DNA from: Cellulomonas sp. 73-145
Lineage (GTDB): Bacteria > Actinomycetota > Actinomycetes > Actinomycetales > Cellulomonadaceae
Length of the DNA stretch: 64,000 nucleotides
Assembly (NCBI GenBank): GCA_001898185.1
Contig: MKTI01000006.1
Coordinates: 558,001 to 622,000, forward strand
Direction of reading: 5' to 3'
Shown: in pieces, positions 10,118 to 19,720 of the stretch
Layout: every line of letters starts with the position of its first letter
Numbering within the stretch: position 1 is the stretch's first letter
Position numbers and translations under genes: made by a program
Notes under the pieces: model-generated
What the model was told of the DNA's origin: nothing
Seen by the model: only the letters and a program-made list of their open reading frames with translations
Database searches by the model: none

Positions 10118-10753
10118 TCAGACGATGCCGTACAGCCGGTCGCCGGCGTCGCCGAGGCCCGGCACGATGTACGCCTTCTCGTTGAGCCGCTCGTCCACCG
10201 CGGCCACCACCACCTGCACGTCGGCGCGGTCTCCGACGTACTTCTCCACCGTGGCGAGCCCCTCCGGGGCGGCGATCAGGCAGACGGCCGTCACGTCGAG
10301 CGCACCGCGGTCGAACACGTACTGCATCGAGGCGACCAGGGTGCCGCCGGTGGCGAGCATCGGGTCGAGCAGGAACACCTGCCGGCCGGACAGGTCCTCC
10401 GGCAGCCGGTTGGCGTAGGTGATCGCCTCGAGCGTCTGCTCGTCCCGGCGCAGGCCGAGGAACCCGACCTCGGCGGTGGGCAGCAGCCGCGTCATGCCCT
10501 CGAGCATGCCGAGACCGGCGCGCAGGATCGGGATGACGATCGGCCGGGGGTCGGCCAGCTTGGTCGCCGTGGTGCGGGCCACCGGGGTGGTGATCTCCAC
10601 CTGCTCGGTGTGCACGTCCCGCGTCGCCTCGTACGCCAGCAGGGTCACCAGCTCGTCCACCAGCAGGCGGAACGTGGGCGACGGGGTCGCCTGGTCCCGC
10701 AGGATCGACAGCTTGTGGGCGACGAGCGGGTGGTCGGCGACGTGCAGGCGCAT
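10118..10753 (-). CDS. upp: Uracil phosphoribosyltransferase
   Basis: A 211-residue cytoplasmic pyrimidine-salvage enzyme that makes UMP from uracil and PRPP. The family N-terminus [16 protein letters not shown], the segment [15 protein letters not shown], the PRPP-binding loop [13 protein letters not shown] and the C-terminal [10 protein letters not shown] are all present, and the length is standard. The ATG at 10753 is supported by a TAGGCT -10 element six bases upstream, which implies a leaderless mRNA. It is divergent from tadA with only 31 bases between the start codons, so the two share a very short promoter region. Confidence 0.97.
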   Translation of the reverse strand: MRLHVADHPLVAHKLSILRDQATPSPTFRLLVDELVTLLAYEATRDVHTEQVEITTPVARTTATKLADPRPIVIPILRAGLGMLEGMTRLLPTAEVGFLGLRRDEQTLEAITYANRLPEDLSGRQVFLLDPMLATGGTLVASMQYVFDRGALDVTAVCLIAAPEGLATVEKYVGDRADVQVVVAAVDERLNEKAYIVPGLGDAGDRLYGIV

Positions 10754-10759
10754 AGCCCA

Positions 10760-10765
10760 AGCCTA
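10760..10765 (-). promoter_or_regulatory. Leaderless -10 element of upp
   Basis: Minus-strand TAGGCT ends six bases before the upp ATG, the spacing seen for leaderless actinobacterial transcripts. No Shine-Dalgarno is present upstream of upp, which agrees. Confidence 0.5.
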
Positions 10766-10784
10766 GGGGCGTCGCTGGGGCAGG

Positions 10785-11285
10785 ATGACGGGCATGACGT
10801 CCCCCGCGGCCGGGCGGCCGGTGCAGCCGGTGGATGAGTGGGCGATGGGGATCGCGCTCGACGAGGCGCGGCGGGCGGTGCTGACCGGGGACGTGCCGGT
10901 GGGGGCCGTGGTGGTCGCACCGGGCGCCCACGTGGTCGGCTGGGGCCACAACCTCCGGGAGGACGAGCAGGACCCGACGGCGCATGCCGAGGTGGTGGCC
11001 CTGCGGGACGCCGCGGCGAACCTGGGGCGGTGGCGGCTGGACGACTGCACCCTCGTCGTCACCCTCGAGCCCTGCCTGATGTGCGCGGGGGCGGCGATCC
11101 TGGCGCGCGTGCGGCGCGTGGTGTTCGGCGCGTGGGACCCCAAGGCGGGGGCGGTCGGGTCGCAGTGGGACGTGCTGCGGGACCGGCGCGCGATGCACCA
11201 CGTCGAGGTGGTGGGCGGCGTGCGGGCCGAGGAGTCGACCGTGCTGCTGCAGCGGTTCTTCGAGGTGCAGCGCTCGCCGGAGTGA
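10785..11285 (+). CDS. tadA: tRNA-specific adenosine deaminase (A34 to inosine)
   Basis: A 166-residue zinc deaminase of the CDA fold. The catalytic TAHAEVVALRDAA (zinc His and proton-shuttling Glu) and PCLMCAGA (two zinc cysteines) are intact, followed by RVRRVVFGAWDPKAGAVGS, typical of TadA. It converts the wobble adenosine of tRNA-Arg(ACG) to inosine. Start could be ATG 10785 or ATG 10794; AGGA at 10783-10786 fits the second better. The stop codon abuts the end of the convergent sirtuin gene with no gap. Guanine or cytosine deaminase is a less likely alternative. Confidence 0.9.
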   Translation: MTGMTSPAAGRPVQPVDEWAMGIALDEARRAVLTGDVPVGAVVVAPGAHVVGWGHNLREDEQDPTAHAEVVALRDAAANLGRWRLDDCTLVVTLEPCLMCAGAAILARVRRVVFGAWDPKAGAVGSQWDVLRDRRAMHHVEVVGGVRAEESTVLLQRFFEVQRSPE

Positions 11286-12140
11286 TCAGGGCATCGGGAG
11301 CCGACGGGCCAGCTCGGCCAACGTCTCCGAGGTGCCCGCGTGCAGGGTGACGGCGGCGTAGCGGTCGCCGCGGGTCTCGCCGCGGTTGACGACGGCGATC
11401 GGCTTGTCCGCCGCGGCGGCGTGCCGCACGAAGCGCAGCCCCGACTGCACGGCGAGGGACGAGCCGGCGACGAGCATCGCGTCCGCCTCGTCGACCAGGG
11501 CGAACGCCCGCTCCACCCGCTCGCGCGGCACCGTCTCGCCGAAGTAGACGATGTCCGGCTTGAGGATGCCGCCGCACGGACCCGGGCCACCCTCCGGGTC
11601 CGGCGCCCAGCAGTCCGCGACGACGAAGTGCTCGGTCTGCTGCACGACGGCGTCGGCGTCGGGCGCGATCTCCACGTCCGCCACCTCGGTGACGCTCTCG
11701 ACGAAGCCGGGGTTCAGCTGGTCCAGCCGGTCCGCCACCTGCTGGCGGGTGTACCGGGTGCCGCAGCGCAGGCAGACGACGCGGTCGTAGCTGCCGTGCA
11801 GGTCGATCACCGTCTGCGACCCGGCCTGCCGGTGCAGCAGGTCGACGTTCTGGGTGATGACGCCGTTGACGATCCCGCGCCGCTCGAGGTCCACCAGTGC
11901 GCGGTGGCCGGCGTTCGGCTCGGTGCGGTGCACGTGCCGCCAGCCGACCTGGTTCCGCGCCCAGTAGTGCCGGCGGAACCGCGGGTCGCCGACGAACTGC
12001 TGGTAGGTCATCGGGTTGCGCGGCGGGGAGTCGGGGCCGCGGTAGTCGGGGATGCCCGAGTCGGTGGACACACCGGCGCCGGTCAGCACCACCAGGCGGT
12101 GGCCGGCCAGCACGTCGATCAGCTCGGTGAGGGTGCCCAT
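11286..12140 (-). CDS. NAD-dependent protein deacylase, sirtuin family
   Basis: A 284-residue sirtuin. The NAD-binding GAGVSTDSGIPDYRG and TQNVDLLHRQAG motifs and the catalytic His in DLHGSYD are present. A first zinc pair is CLRCG, and the second pair is formed by the cysteines of VADCWAPD and GPCGGILKPD. The insertion between the zinc pairs is longer than in CobB-type minimal enzymes. KPDIVYFGE and GSSLAVQSG are the usual later motifs. It removes acyl groups from protein lysines and links metabolism to NAD. ATG 12140 is the first sensible start; the open frame extends further upstream through the tRNA and is not coding there. Confidence 0.93.
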   Translation of the reverse strand: MGTLTELIDVLAGHRLVVLTGAGVSTDSGIPDYRGPDSPPRNPMTYQQFVGDPRFRRHYWARNQVGWRHVHRTEPNAGHRALVDLERRGIVNGVITQNVDLLHRQAGSQTVIDLHGSYDRVVCLRCGTRYTRQQVADRLDQLNPGFVESVTEVADVEIAPDADAVVQQTEHFVVADCWAPDPEGGPGPCGGILKPDIVYFGETVPRERVERAFALVDEADAMLVAGSSLAVQSGLRFVRHAAAADKPIAVVNRGETRGDRYAAVTLHAGTSETLAELARRLPMP

Positions 12141-12240
12141 GGCGTCCACGGTAGGTCGGCTGCCGGGGTGCTGTGCGGGGCGTGCGGGCTGGTCGGCGGC
12201 CGATTCGGTGGCTGGCGGCGGCTCGGGTACCCTCGTCCCC

Positions 12241-12330
12241 GGTAGCGTGTCCGAGCGGCCAAAGGAGCACGCCTCGAAAGCGTGTGTGGGTGAAAGTCCA
12301 CCGTGGGTTCGAATCCCACCGCTACCGCCA
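12241..12330 (+). tRNA. tRNA-Ser (anticodon CGA)
   Basis: A complete cloverleaf can be folded: acceptor GGTAGCG/CGCTACC, anticodon stem CACGC/GCGTG with loop CTCGAAA (anticodon CGA at 12275-12277, reads UCG), a long variable arm as expected for serine, T-loop GGTTCGAATCC, discriminator G and an encoded CCA at 12328-12330. Confidence 0.97.
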
Positions 12331-12370
12331 TCCACCAGGGGTATCCGACACAGTTCGGCCCTTGACGTGA

Positions 12371-12418
12371 CACAACCCCCTGCCGGGGGCCCGAAAGGGC
12401 TTTCGACGGGGGGTTGTG
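12371..12418 (+). terminator. Terminator after tRNA-Ser
   Basis: CACAACCCCC (12371-12380) pairs with GGGGGTTGTG (12409-12418), with a further GC-rich hairpin inside, about 40 bases after the tRNA. The following CCGTTTCG has a short T-run. The 12419-12573 stretch holds nothing else I can support except the upstream region of the LacI gene. Confidence 0.65.
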
Positions 12419-12573
12419 CCGTTTCGAGGGCCGACGACGGGGCTGTTGGCGGGCGCACACGAACGCGATCGATGGGGCCTGTCCCCGCGAGGCGGAACGC
12501 ACGGCTCCACGCCGCAGGGTGACGTATGTGCCCCGGGCCCTGGGGGCCTGGGCGTTGATGGCACGATGCCGAT

Positions 12574-13587
12574 GTGAACACGCCGACGGCCCGGCCGACC
12601 TTGGTGGACCTTGCCCGAGCTGCCGGAGTCTCTCGTGCGACCGCGGCGAGGGTCATGGCCGGCACCTCGACCGTGCGACCCGACCTCGCACAGAGGGTCC
12701 TGAAGACCGCCGAGGAGCTCGGGTACCGCACGAACCCCGCAGCGCGCGCCTTGCGTCGCGGCAAGGCTGGTGCGGTCGCGCTGGTGGCCCCGGGCGGAGA
12801 CATGGAGGGCCTCGCGGACCCGTTCATCGGGACGCCGATCCGGAGCGCCTCCGCCAGGTTGCTCGAGCACGGCATCCAGCCGGTCCTTCTCCTCGAGGAC
12901 GGGAACAACACCGAGGTGCTGGTCCAGCACCTGTCCTCCGGCCACGTCGACGCCGCGATCGTGATCCTGGAGCGCGAGGCGCTGCTGATGTTCCGGCACC
13001 TTTCCGACATGCCGGTGCCCGTCGTCTTCGTCGGGCACAGCTCCGTCGAGCTCGACGCCGGGAGCGTGTACGTCGACTGCGACAACTACGGCGGCGCACG
13101 ACTGGCGACCCGGGCCCTGCTCGAAGCCGGACGCCGACGGATCGGGATGATCGCCGGCCCCTCGTTCTACCTGCCGTCGGCAGATCGGCTTCAGGGGTTC
13201 CTGGACGAGCTCGAGGCGTGGGGGGTCAAGCCTGGTCCCGTGGCGACAGGCGACTTCGGCTTCGCGTCTGGATCCGCGGCGATGGCCCAGCTGCTGCGCC
13301 GCGACCCCAAGCTCGACGGGCTGTTCGCAGCCTCGGACCTGATGGCGGTTGGCGCGCTTCGCGTGCTCGAGGCGGCCGGACGACGCGCACCCGACGACAT
13401 CTCCGTCGTCGGCTTCGACGACACCGTGGTCGCGGCGACGGCCAACCCGCCGCTCACGACCGTGCACCAACCGATCTGGGAGATGGGCCTGCGGGCAGCG
13501 GACCTGGTGCTGGAGATGCTCGGCGGTGGGACGGTCACCGAACCGGTCCAGCTACCCACCACGTTGACGGTGCGCGAGTCCGTGTAG
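12574..13587 (+). CDS. LacI-family transcriptional regulator
   Basis: A 337-residue repressor. Residues 9-30 form the helix-turn-helix (TLVDLARAAGVSRATAARVM), followed by the hinge region with LGYRTNPAARALRRG and a periplasmic-binding-protein-like sugar domain ending in VGFDDTVVAATANPPLTTVHQP. It opens a 23-kb carbohydrate locus and is the only LacI protein in the window. It is therefore the best candidate to bind the five CG-centred palindromes at 22351, 32888, 33033, 34043 and 35812; this assignment is inference. No such palindrome precedes its own gene. The GTG start at 12574 has no clear Shine-Dalgarno. The inducer is probably an oligosaccharide imported by the ABC system. Confidence 0.92.
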   Translation: MNTPTARPTLVDLARAAGVSRATAARVMAGTSTVRPDLAQRVLKTAEELGYRTNPAARALRRGKAGAVALVAPGGDMEGLADPFIGTPIRSASARLLEHGIQPVLLLEDGNNTEVLVQHLSSGHVDAAIVILEREALLMFRHLSDMPVPVVFVGHSSVELDAGSVYVDCDNYGGARLATRALLEAGRRRIGMIAGPSFYLPSADRLQGFLDELEAWGVKPGPVATGDFGFASGSAAMAQLLRRDPKLDGLFAASDLMAVGALRVLEAAGRRAPDDISVVGFDDTVVAATANPPLTTVHQPIWEMGLRAADLVLEMLGGGTVTEPVQLPTTLTVRESV

Positions 13588-13588
13588 G

Positions 13589-13614
13589 CACGTCCACGTC
13601 CACGTCCACGTCCA
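13589..13614 (+). repeat. Hexanucleotide tandem repeat CGTCCA x4
   Basis: CA followed by four exact CGTCCA units starts two bases after the LacI stop codon. It is noncoding and could vary in copy number. Confidence 0.6.
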
Positions 13615-13739
13615 CGGCCCCGGTGTCGATGCCGTCCTGGACGTGGCGCGTGCCGCTCTGGCGCTGTCGACACGGTCGCGGCTATCGTGCCGGAGGCCAC
13701 CGCGCCGACGTGCGCGGCGACGCGGAAGGGTTGGCAGCG

Positions 13740-13826
13740 ATGGAGCGGCAGACGATCCGCCTGCACTCGATCGCGCCGCTTCCCATCGGGCCGGACGTCG
13801 GCCGCCACGGGCGGGGGGCGCCGTGA
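13740..13826 (+). CDS. Possible 28-aa small ORF coupled to the GH95 gene
   Basis: ATG 13740 is preceded by GGAAGG and opens a 28-residue frame (MERQTIRLHSIAPLPIGP onward) whose TGA overlaps the GTG start of the GH95 gene in a GTGA arrangement. That layout is the same as the coupling seen within the downstream operons. No family is recognised. It may be a leader peptide that couples translation, or chance. Confidence 0.3.
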   Translation: MERQTIRLHSIAPLPIGPDVGRHGRGAP

Positions 13827-16230
13827 CGAGCCCGGTCGACGCGCACGCGCGCGGGACGCGCGAGACGAGCACGACGGTGCTCGAGACGGCGACGGACGCG
13901 CCCAGCTGGGAGCACGGCCTGGTGGTCGGCAGCGGCACCGTCGGTGGGGTCGTGTTCGGGCCGGCGGACCGGCAGATCGTCTCCCTGTCGCACGAGCGCT
14001 TCTTCCTTCCGGTCAACGCCCGCCCGACCGCCCCGGACCTGGTGCCCGTGCTCGACGAGCTGCGCCGCGCCGTGCTCGCAGGCGACACCGCGCGGGCGGG
14101 TCGCCTGCTGAGGGAGGCCGCGGACGTGAGCGGCTACCACGACGACCTCATCTGGACGGATCCGCTCGGCATCTGCGCGACGTTGGTGATCGCCAGCTCA
14201 GGGGGTGCCGCGCACGCGCGCCGAGCCGTCGACCTGCTCCTGGGTGAGGTCTCCGTGCGCTGGCAGGACCGGGCCGGCGGGAGCAACGTCCTGCGGATGC
14301 TGGCGCCACGCGGTGGGCAGTCGGTGTGGATCGCCCTCGAGTCGGAGCTCGGGATGCAGACCGTTCTCGAGCTGGGGCTCGGCGGCAGCGCCGACACGGC
14401 GCTGGACACCGGAGGGTCGGACGCGTCCACCGCGGTACGTGCTGACCTGACCGGCGGCTCGCACGGACAGGTCGTCGCCGACACCGGCGACCCCGCCACG
14501 TCATCGGTCGTCGTCGCGACCACCGGGAGCGTCTGGAGCACGGTGCCCGGAGGGCTCCGGTGCCAGGTGGCCGTCCCGGCAGGCGAGCGCACGACGATCC
14601 GTCTCGACGTCGGCGTGGGACCGGCGGGCACCTCGGACGCGGCTCTGGCCGACTGGGACGACCTGCGCGAACAGCAGGCACGGACTCATGGTCGCCTCGT
14701 CGGCGTCTCGACCCTCGACCTTCGCGGCGCCCGTCCCCCGGAGAGCACCGAGCAGCTGTGGGCAGCCGCGAGGCAGGGCGATCCAGCCGCTGCGCGTCGC
14801 GTCGTGGAGGTCGCGTACCTGTCCGGGCGGGCGAACGTCGTCTCGTCGACGGGCGAGCTGCCACCGACGCTCCAGGGTGTCTGGCAGGGCACGTGGCGAC
14901 CGGCCTGGTCGGCCGACTACACGCTGAACGGCAACGTCCAGAACGGTGGTGTCGCCGGGCTCATCCCCACCGGGACGCCCGAGCTCGCGCGGTCGCTGCT
15001 GGCCCTCGTGCTGCCCTTCATGGACGACTACCGCGAGAACGCACGGCGGGTCTTCGGCGCCGACGGGATGCTGCTTCCCTCCCGGATGTCGACGCACGGG
15101 CTCGCGAACCACTTCGCCGAGGACTACCCCCACCTCTTCTGGGTCGGGTGCGGCGGCTGGGTGCTGCGGTTCGCGGCGGACCTCGTCTCCACGACAGGTG
15201 ATCGCACGATCGTCGACGACGAGCTGTGGTCGCTCGTCGAGGGCGTGCTCCGCTTCGCCGAGACCTCGACGGTGTGGATCGAGGGGAGCCGTCACCTCGT
15301 GCCGGGCTACTCGCCCGAGAACGCGCCCGGCCCGGGTGCCAGCCCGATCGTGGCGGACGCCACGATGGATGTCGCCATCCTGCGCGACGCCGCGCGTTCG
15401 GCGTCGGTGCTCGCGCAGGCACGCGGTGACCACGGTCTCGACGACCGGTGGGCCGACCTCGTCGCGAGCCTGCCGCCCTACCGGGTGGCCGACGACGGGA
15501 CCTTGGCCGAGTGGATCTGCGAGCTGTGGCCGGAGAACGTCGCGCACCGCCACACCTCGCAGCTGTACCCGCTGTGGTACGAGCCCGACCCGGCGTTCGT
15601 CGGACCGTCGACGGACGCGACACGGCTGCGCGCCGCGGCGGCCGCCACCATCGCCGCGAAGATCGCCTGGCGGGCGGAGGACCCCACCGCGCCCCCGGGC
15701 CGGATGGAGATGGCGTTCGGCCTGGTCCAGCTGGGGCTCGCCGCCGCCGCGCTCGGCGACGCGCGCTCCGCGCTCGCCTGCGTGCAGTGGCTCGCGATCG
15801 ACCACTGGCGCCCGGCGTTGACCACGACCCACGACGCCGGCCGGATCTTCAACCTCGACGCCAGCGGTGGTCTCCCGGCCCTCGTGGCCGCCATGCTCGT
15901 CGGCTCGACCCTCGACACCCTGACGGTCCTGCCGGCGCTGCCCTCCGAATGGGCGCGCGGCTGCGTCACCGGGCTGCGCGCCCGCGGCGGCCTCGTCGTC
16001 GACCGCCTCGCGTGGGAGCCCTCCGGGTGCACGCTGACCGTGCGTCGGCTGCCCGAGGGCTCTGGCTCGCTCCCGCGGACGGAACCCTCCTGGCGGCAGG
16101 CCGCTCGTTCACGGCATCGGTCGACGACGACGCAGCGGGAGCGACGTCCGACGGTGAGCGACTGCGTCTGCCGTCGGACGGGCGTGCCGTCACCGTGCGC
16201 CTGCGCTGGACCACCGCACGCGCGACCTGA
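13823..16230 (+). CDS. GH95-family alpha-L-fucosidase/galactosidase, apparent frameshift near 3' end
   Basis: A glycoside hydrolase of about 800 residues without signal peptide. GH95 landmarks include WEHGLVVGSGTVGGVVFG near the N-terminus, the Asn-rich segment TLNGNVQNGGVAGL in the (alpha/alpha)6 barrel and HRHTSQLYPLWYEPDP. The family removes alpha-1,2-L-fucose or L-galactose from glycans. From GTG 13823 the frame is coherent until about 16058. After that the expected C-terminal strands (GLWLAPADGTLLAAGRSF) continue in another frame to TGA 16228-16230. One missing G in the run at 16057-16059 would explain this; without correction the frame runs to 16855 as nonsense antisense to GH141. It may be a real mutation or a sequence error. 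Confidence 0.8.
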
Positions 16231-16252
16231 GGGGCGCCCGGCGCCGGATCGC

Positions 16253-18568
16253 TCAGCCGACCGCCAGGCCGGCACCGATCTCGTGCCGCACACCCTCGAC
16301 GACGGCTGCGATCGCCACCGCGACCCGACCCGACGCGGTCGCGCCCGGCACGACCAGCCACTCCGCCGCGACACGGCCACGCGGGCCCACCTCGGAGGGC
16401 AGCCGTCCGGAGGGCCGAGGAGACCATCCCGTCGGCGCCTCGACCGTGAGCACCTCGAGCGCCGTGATCACAGCGTCCCCGAAGTTCTCCACGACAAGGG
16501 CGAGCGGACGCCCGCCCGTCCCGCCCGCCCCGCCCGCCTCACGGTCGTCGATGAGGGCCAGCTCCGCGCCGAACGGCACCGGTACCGTCCCCTGCGCGAA
16601 CGTGCGGAACGTCGGCTCGAGCCCGGCTCGGGCGATGACCCGCTGCGCCGCCAGAGGCCAGTCGCGGCTCTCGACGAGCACGTTCCCGACCAGCACGTTG
16701 TTGTGCGCCTCGGGCTCGGGCATGTGGGTGCGCCCGCCGTCGTACCAGTTGTGCGCGAACACGTTGTCGTTCGTGTTGTTCTCGCCGTAGGTGTTGGTGA
16801 ACACCCACACCGGGGCGCCCTGCACGACATTGCGTTCCACGAGGAGGAACCGTGAGCCCTCGTCGAGGTAGAGCCCGACCGAGGTGTTGTTGTCCCGAAG
16901 GTAGTTCTCGGCGACCCGCGACCCCGGGTTGGCCGAGAGGTTGTAGATCGCGCCACCGTCGGTGAAGGACCGCTTCGTCCCGTGGACGAGGTTGCCCACG
17001 ACGACGGTGCGCCGCAGGGTCGTCGGCACGGCGTACACCGGCTGCGACGCGTACAGACCCCGTGCGCGGTACTCGGCGCTGCCACCCGCGTCGTTCGCGC
17101 CCCACCCGTACCCGACGTCGATCCCGTCGTAGGGGAGGTCACAGACCTCGTTGTGGGTGATGGTCGCCCCGTCCACGTACGTGCACAGGATGCCCGGCAT
17201 GTCCATGTAGTCGACCGCGACCGCCGTCACGAGGTTGTTGTCGATCACGACGTCGCGGACGGTCAGCCGGGGATCGGTCGGATGGTGGGCGTCGGGCCGG
17301 ACCCCGCCGACGACGACGGCACCGCCGGCCAGCTGGGTGAACAGGTTGTGCTGGACGAGGACGTCCGTGACGGCGAGTCCGACTCCCGCGGAATGGGCGC
17401 CGGCGTCGTTGCCGATGCCGAGCCCGACCTGCCCGAGCTGCGTGAAGGTGCAGTCGACGACGTCCACGCGGGTCGCGGCCGACACCTGCACCGCGGCGGG
17501 CATCTGGTCCCAGTCGTTGCGGGTCGCCTCGAAGTCCGGACAGCTCCGCTGACAGGTCAGCAGGTAGTCGGCGGGCTGGCGATACTCCCGGGACAGGAAC
17601 GTGCCCGCCTGCTGACTCGCGTAGCCGGCCGGGGTGCTGGGGCCGAGCCAGCTGGTGTGGGCGAGCTCGATGCCGCGGACCTGGACGTCGTGGACGGGCT
17701 CGTCGAGGGTGCCGGCGATCTGAAGGAGGGAGTCCAGGCGCGGCACGACGAACCGGTGCGCGTCGGGGTGGTCGCGCTCGGCGGCCCGGTAGAACAGCGC
17801 GGCGTCCTGCGGGTCGAAGTACCACTGACCCGGTTCCAGGAGCTCGTAGGCGTTCACCAGCCGCAGCGCGCCGCCCTCGACGGGGTCCGCCAGCGTGTCC
17901 CACCCCCAGGTGTTGTTGCGCCAGGCCGGTTGCTGCATGACGAGACGGTCGTGCTCGATGCGCGCGACGGGCGCGTAGCGATGGGTGAACGAGGCGGTGC
18001 ACACGACCTCGATGCGGTGCTGCGAGGTCAGCTCCGCGAGGCGTCCGAGCGCGGGGTCCCGAAAGGTCAGGCCTTCCTCCGTGACGGTCACTTGATCGCG
18101 ATCGAGCGGCATCGACGGCCGTTCAGCCAGGCGACCGTCGATCGAGACCTGACGTGTGTCGGCGACCCCGTCGACCGCAGCGCGGTAGACCCGTGTCGCC
18201 TCGTCGTGCAGGACCCAGCCGCTCACCGGCACGCCGCCCGAGATCACCGGGTGCGCGCCAGGTGCGGCTGTCCACCGTCGCGGGGCGCCCGGCTCTCCCG
18301 AGTCACGGGCGGTCAGTCGGAGCGGTCGGTCCAGGTACCAGGTCCCGTCGGTGAGCACCACGGTCCCGCCGGGCAGCTCCCGCAGCCTGCGCTGCGCCTC
18401 GTGCAGCGTGGCGACCGGCGCCTCCTGCGTCCCGGGAGCGGCGTCGTCGCCGTCCGGCGCGACGACGACGGCCCTGTCGCCGACCGCCGCAGGCACCGCG
18501 CGCCCCCGCGCTCGCGTGGCGGTCGCGCGCGCGTCGTGCCCGTCGTCGCCCTTCGGGAGGTCACCCAT
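16253..18568 (-). CDS. GH141-like right-handed parallel beta-helix glycosidase
   Basis: A 771-residue protein, cytoplasmic by absence of a signal peptide. The N-terminal VVVAPDGDDAAPGTQEAPVA and TLHEAQRRLR entry, the long run of beta-helix coils (DVVIDNNLV, ITHNEVCDLPYDGIDVGYGWG, GAIYNLSANPGS) and the size match the GH141/pectin-lyase-like group, which includes alpha-L-fucosidases and xylanases. The C-terminal 110 residues (VVENFGDAVITALEVLTVEAP) resemble a NEW3-type beta-sandwich. It is the last gene of a minus-strand operon after GH127, ThuA and Gfo/Idh. Fold assignment is firm, substrate is not. It converges on the GH95 gene with a 22-base gap. Confidence 0.8.
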   Translation of the reverse strand: MGDLPKGDDGHDARATATRARGRAVPAAVGDRAVVVAPDGDDAAPGTQEAPVATLHEAQRRLRELPGGTVVLTDGTWYLDRPLRLTARDSGEPGAPRRWTAAPGAHPVISGGVPVSGWVLHDEATRVYRAAVDGVADTRQVSIDGRLAERPSMPLDRDQVTVTEEGLTFRDPALGRLAELTSQHRIEVVCTASFTHRYAPVARIEHDRLVMQQPAWRNNTWGWDTLADPVEGGALRLVNAYELLEPGQWYFDPQDAALFYRAAERDHPDAHRFVVPRLDSLLQIAGTLDEPVHDVQVRGIELAHTSWLGPSTPAGYASQQAGTFLSREYRQPADYLLTCQRSCPDFEATRNDWDQMPAAVQVSAATRVDVVDCTFTQLGQVGLGIGNDAGAHSAGVGLAVTDVLVQHNLFTQLAGGAVVVGGVRPDAHHPTDPRLTVRDVVIDNNLVTAVAVDYMDMPGILCTYVDGATITHNEVCDLPYDGIDVGYGWGANDAGGSAEYRARGLYASQPVYAVPTTLRRTVVVGNLVHGTKRSFTDGGAIYNLSANPGSRVAENYLRDNNTSVGLYLDEGSRFLLVERNVVQGAPVWVFTNTYGENNTNDNVFAHNWYDGGRTHMPEPEAHNNVLVGNVLVESRDWPLAAQRVIARAGLEPTFRTFAQGTVPVPFGAELALIDDREAGGAGGTGGRPLALVVENFGDAVITALEVLTVEAPTGWSPRPSGRLPSEVGPRGRVAAEWLVVPGATASGRVAVAIAAVVEGVRHEIGAGLAVG

Positions 18569-18628
18569 GCGTGCACCCTTCGGCGGCGAGGGTGCGCTTC
18601 GGAGCGCCAGCGGGTGGGGGATGCGCCG

Positions 18629-19720
18629 TCATGGGCGAGACCCCCGCCACTGCGGCTCGGCGGTCAGGGGGACGAGCGTCGGGCGTTCGACGCTCGTGGT
18701 GAGCGGTCGCCGCACGCCGTCGCCCGCGGACTCGAGCAGCTCCGTCATGATCTCGAGCACGTGCAGCGCCAGGTCCCCACCGGCTCGGCGTCCGCCGCGG
18801 ACGAAGTCCACGAGCCCGATGCCGCGCTCGGCGTCCTGGTAGCCGGCGGTCGGCGGCACCTCGGTCCACTCCTGCTCGCCCAGCAGGTGTAGCCGCACCG
18901 TGCCGTCGAAGGTGTTGGGGTCCGGCACCACCAGGCTGCCCCGCTCGCCGTGGACCTCGATCGGCGGGGCGCCAGTGGCGACCGCGTCGAAGCTGAGCAC
19001 GACTGTCGACAGCGCGCCGCCGGCGTGCTCGAGCACGCCGGTGACATGGGTGTCGACCATGACAGGGATCTGCTCGCCGGCGCGCGGCCCCGAGCCGATC
19101 GTCCGCGTGCCGCGGGAGCGCGACGAGGCTCCGGTGACCCGCGTGACGGGGCCGAGCAGCTGGACCAGGGAGGTCAGGTAGTACGGACCCATGTCGAGCA
19201 GCGGGCCGCCTCCGGCCCGGTAGTAGAAGTCCGGGTGGGGGTGCCAGCGTTCGTGGCCCGGCGCGACCCACGTGGCGGACGCCGCGATCGGCCGGCCGAT
19301 GGCCCCGGAGTCCACGACAGCTCGCGCGGTCTGGATGCCGGTGCCGAGAACCGTGTCGGGCGCGCCGCCCACCCACGCGTCCCCTCGTGCGCGCATCACC
19401 GTCACGGCGTCGAGGAACGTGGCCGCGAGGGGCTTCTCGCCGTAGACGTTCTTGCCGTGGGCCAGTGCCGCCAGGGCGATCTCGGCGTGGGAGTCGGGAG
19501 TCGTGAGGTTCAGCACGGTGTCGACCGCCGGGTCGGCGACCAGGTCGGCGACCGGCAGCGCACGGCACCCGGGGATGCCCGACGCCACCTCGACCGCGCG
19601 CCCGTGGTCGAGGTCGGCGACAGCCCTGACGGCCACGTCGGGGTGCCCCACCAGGGTCCCCAGGTAGCGCGCCGAGATGACGCCCAGCCCGACTACTCCG
19701 ACACCGTGCGGCTCGCCCAC
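18629..19720 (-). CDS. Gfo/Idh/MocA-family oxidoreductase
   Basis: A 363-residue NAD(P)-dependent sugar or inositol dehydrogenase fold. The Rossmann motif GVGVVGLGVISARYL is followed by the family signature GEKPLAATF, whose Lys is catalytic, and then a C-terminal alpha/beta substrate domain. Its start overlaps the end of the upstream ThuA-like gene by 28 bases, so both are in one transcript with GH127 and GH141. It probably oxidises or epimerises a monosaccharide released by the hydrolases, or takes part in an oxidise-eliminate-reduce deglycosylation with the ThuA protein. Exact substrate unknown. Confidence 0.9.
   Translation of the reverse strand: MGEPHGVGVVGLGVISARYLGTLVGHPDVAVRAVADLDHGRAVEVASGIPGCRALPVADLVADPAVDTVLNLTTPDSHAEIALAALAHGKNVYGEKPLAATFLDAVTVMRARGDAWVGGAPDTVLGTGIQTARAVVDSGAIGRPIAASATWVAPGHERWHPHPDFYYRAGGGPLLDMGPYYLTSLVQLLGPVTRVTGASSRSRGTRTIGSGPRAGEQIPVMVDTHVTGVLEHAGGALSTVVLSFDAVATGAPPIEVHGERGSLVVPDPNTFDGTVRLHLLGEQEWTEVPPTAGYQDAERGIGLVDFVRGGRRAGGDLALHVLEIMTELLESAGDGVRRPLTTSVERPTLVPLTAEPQWRGSRP

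Noticed and set aside
12241-12330. tRNA-Ser as an integration site for the carbohydrate locus
   Set aside because: No duplicate of the tRNA 3' end, integrase or change in composition was found downstream in the window, so an island boundary is unsupported.
16061-16855. In-frame continuation of the GH95 reading frame to 16855
   Set aside because: It is antisense to the GH141-like gene, has nonsense composition and breaks the expected C-terminal strands, which continue in another frame to 16230.
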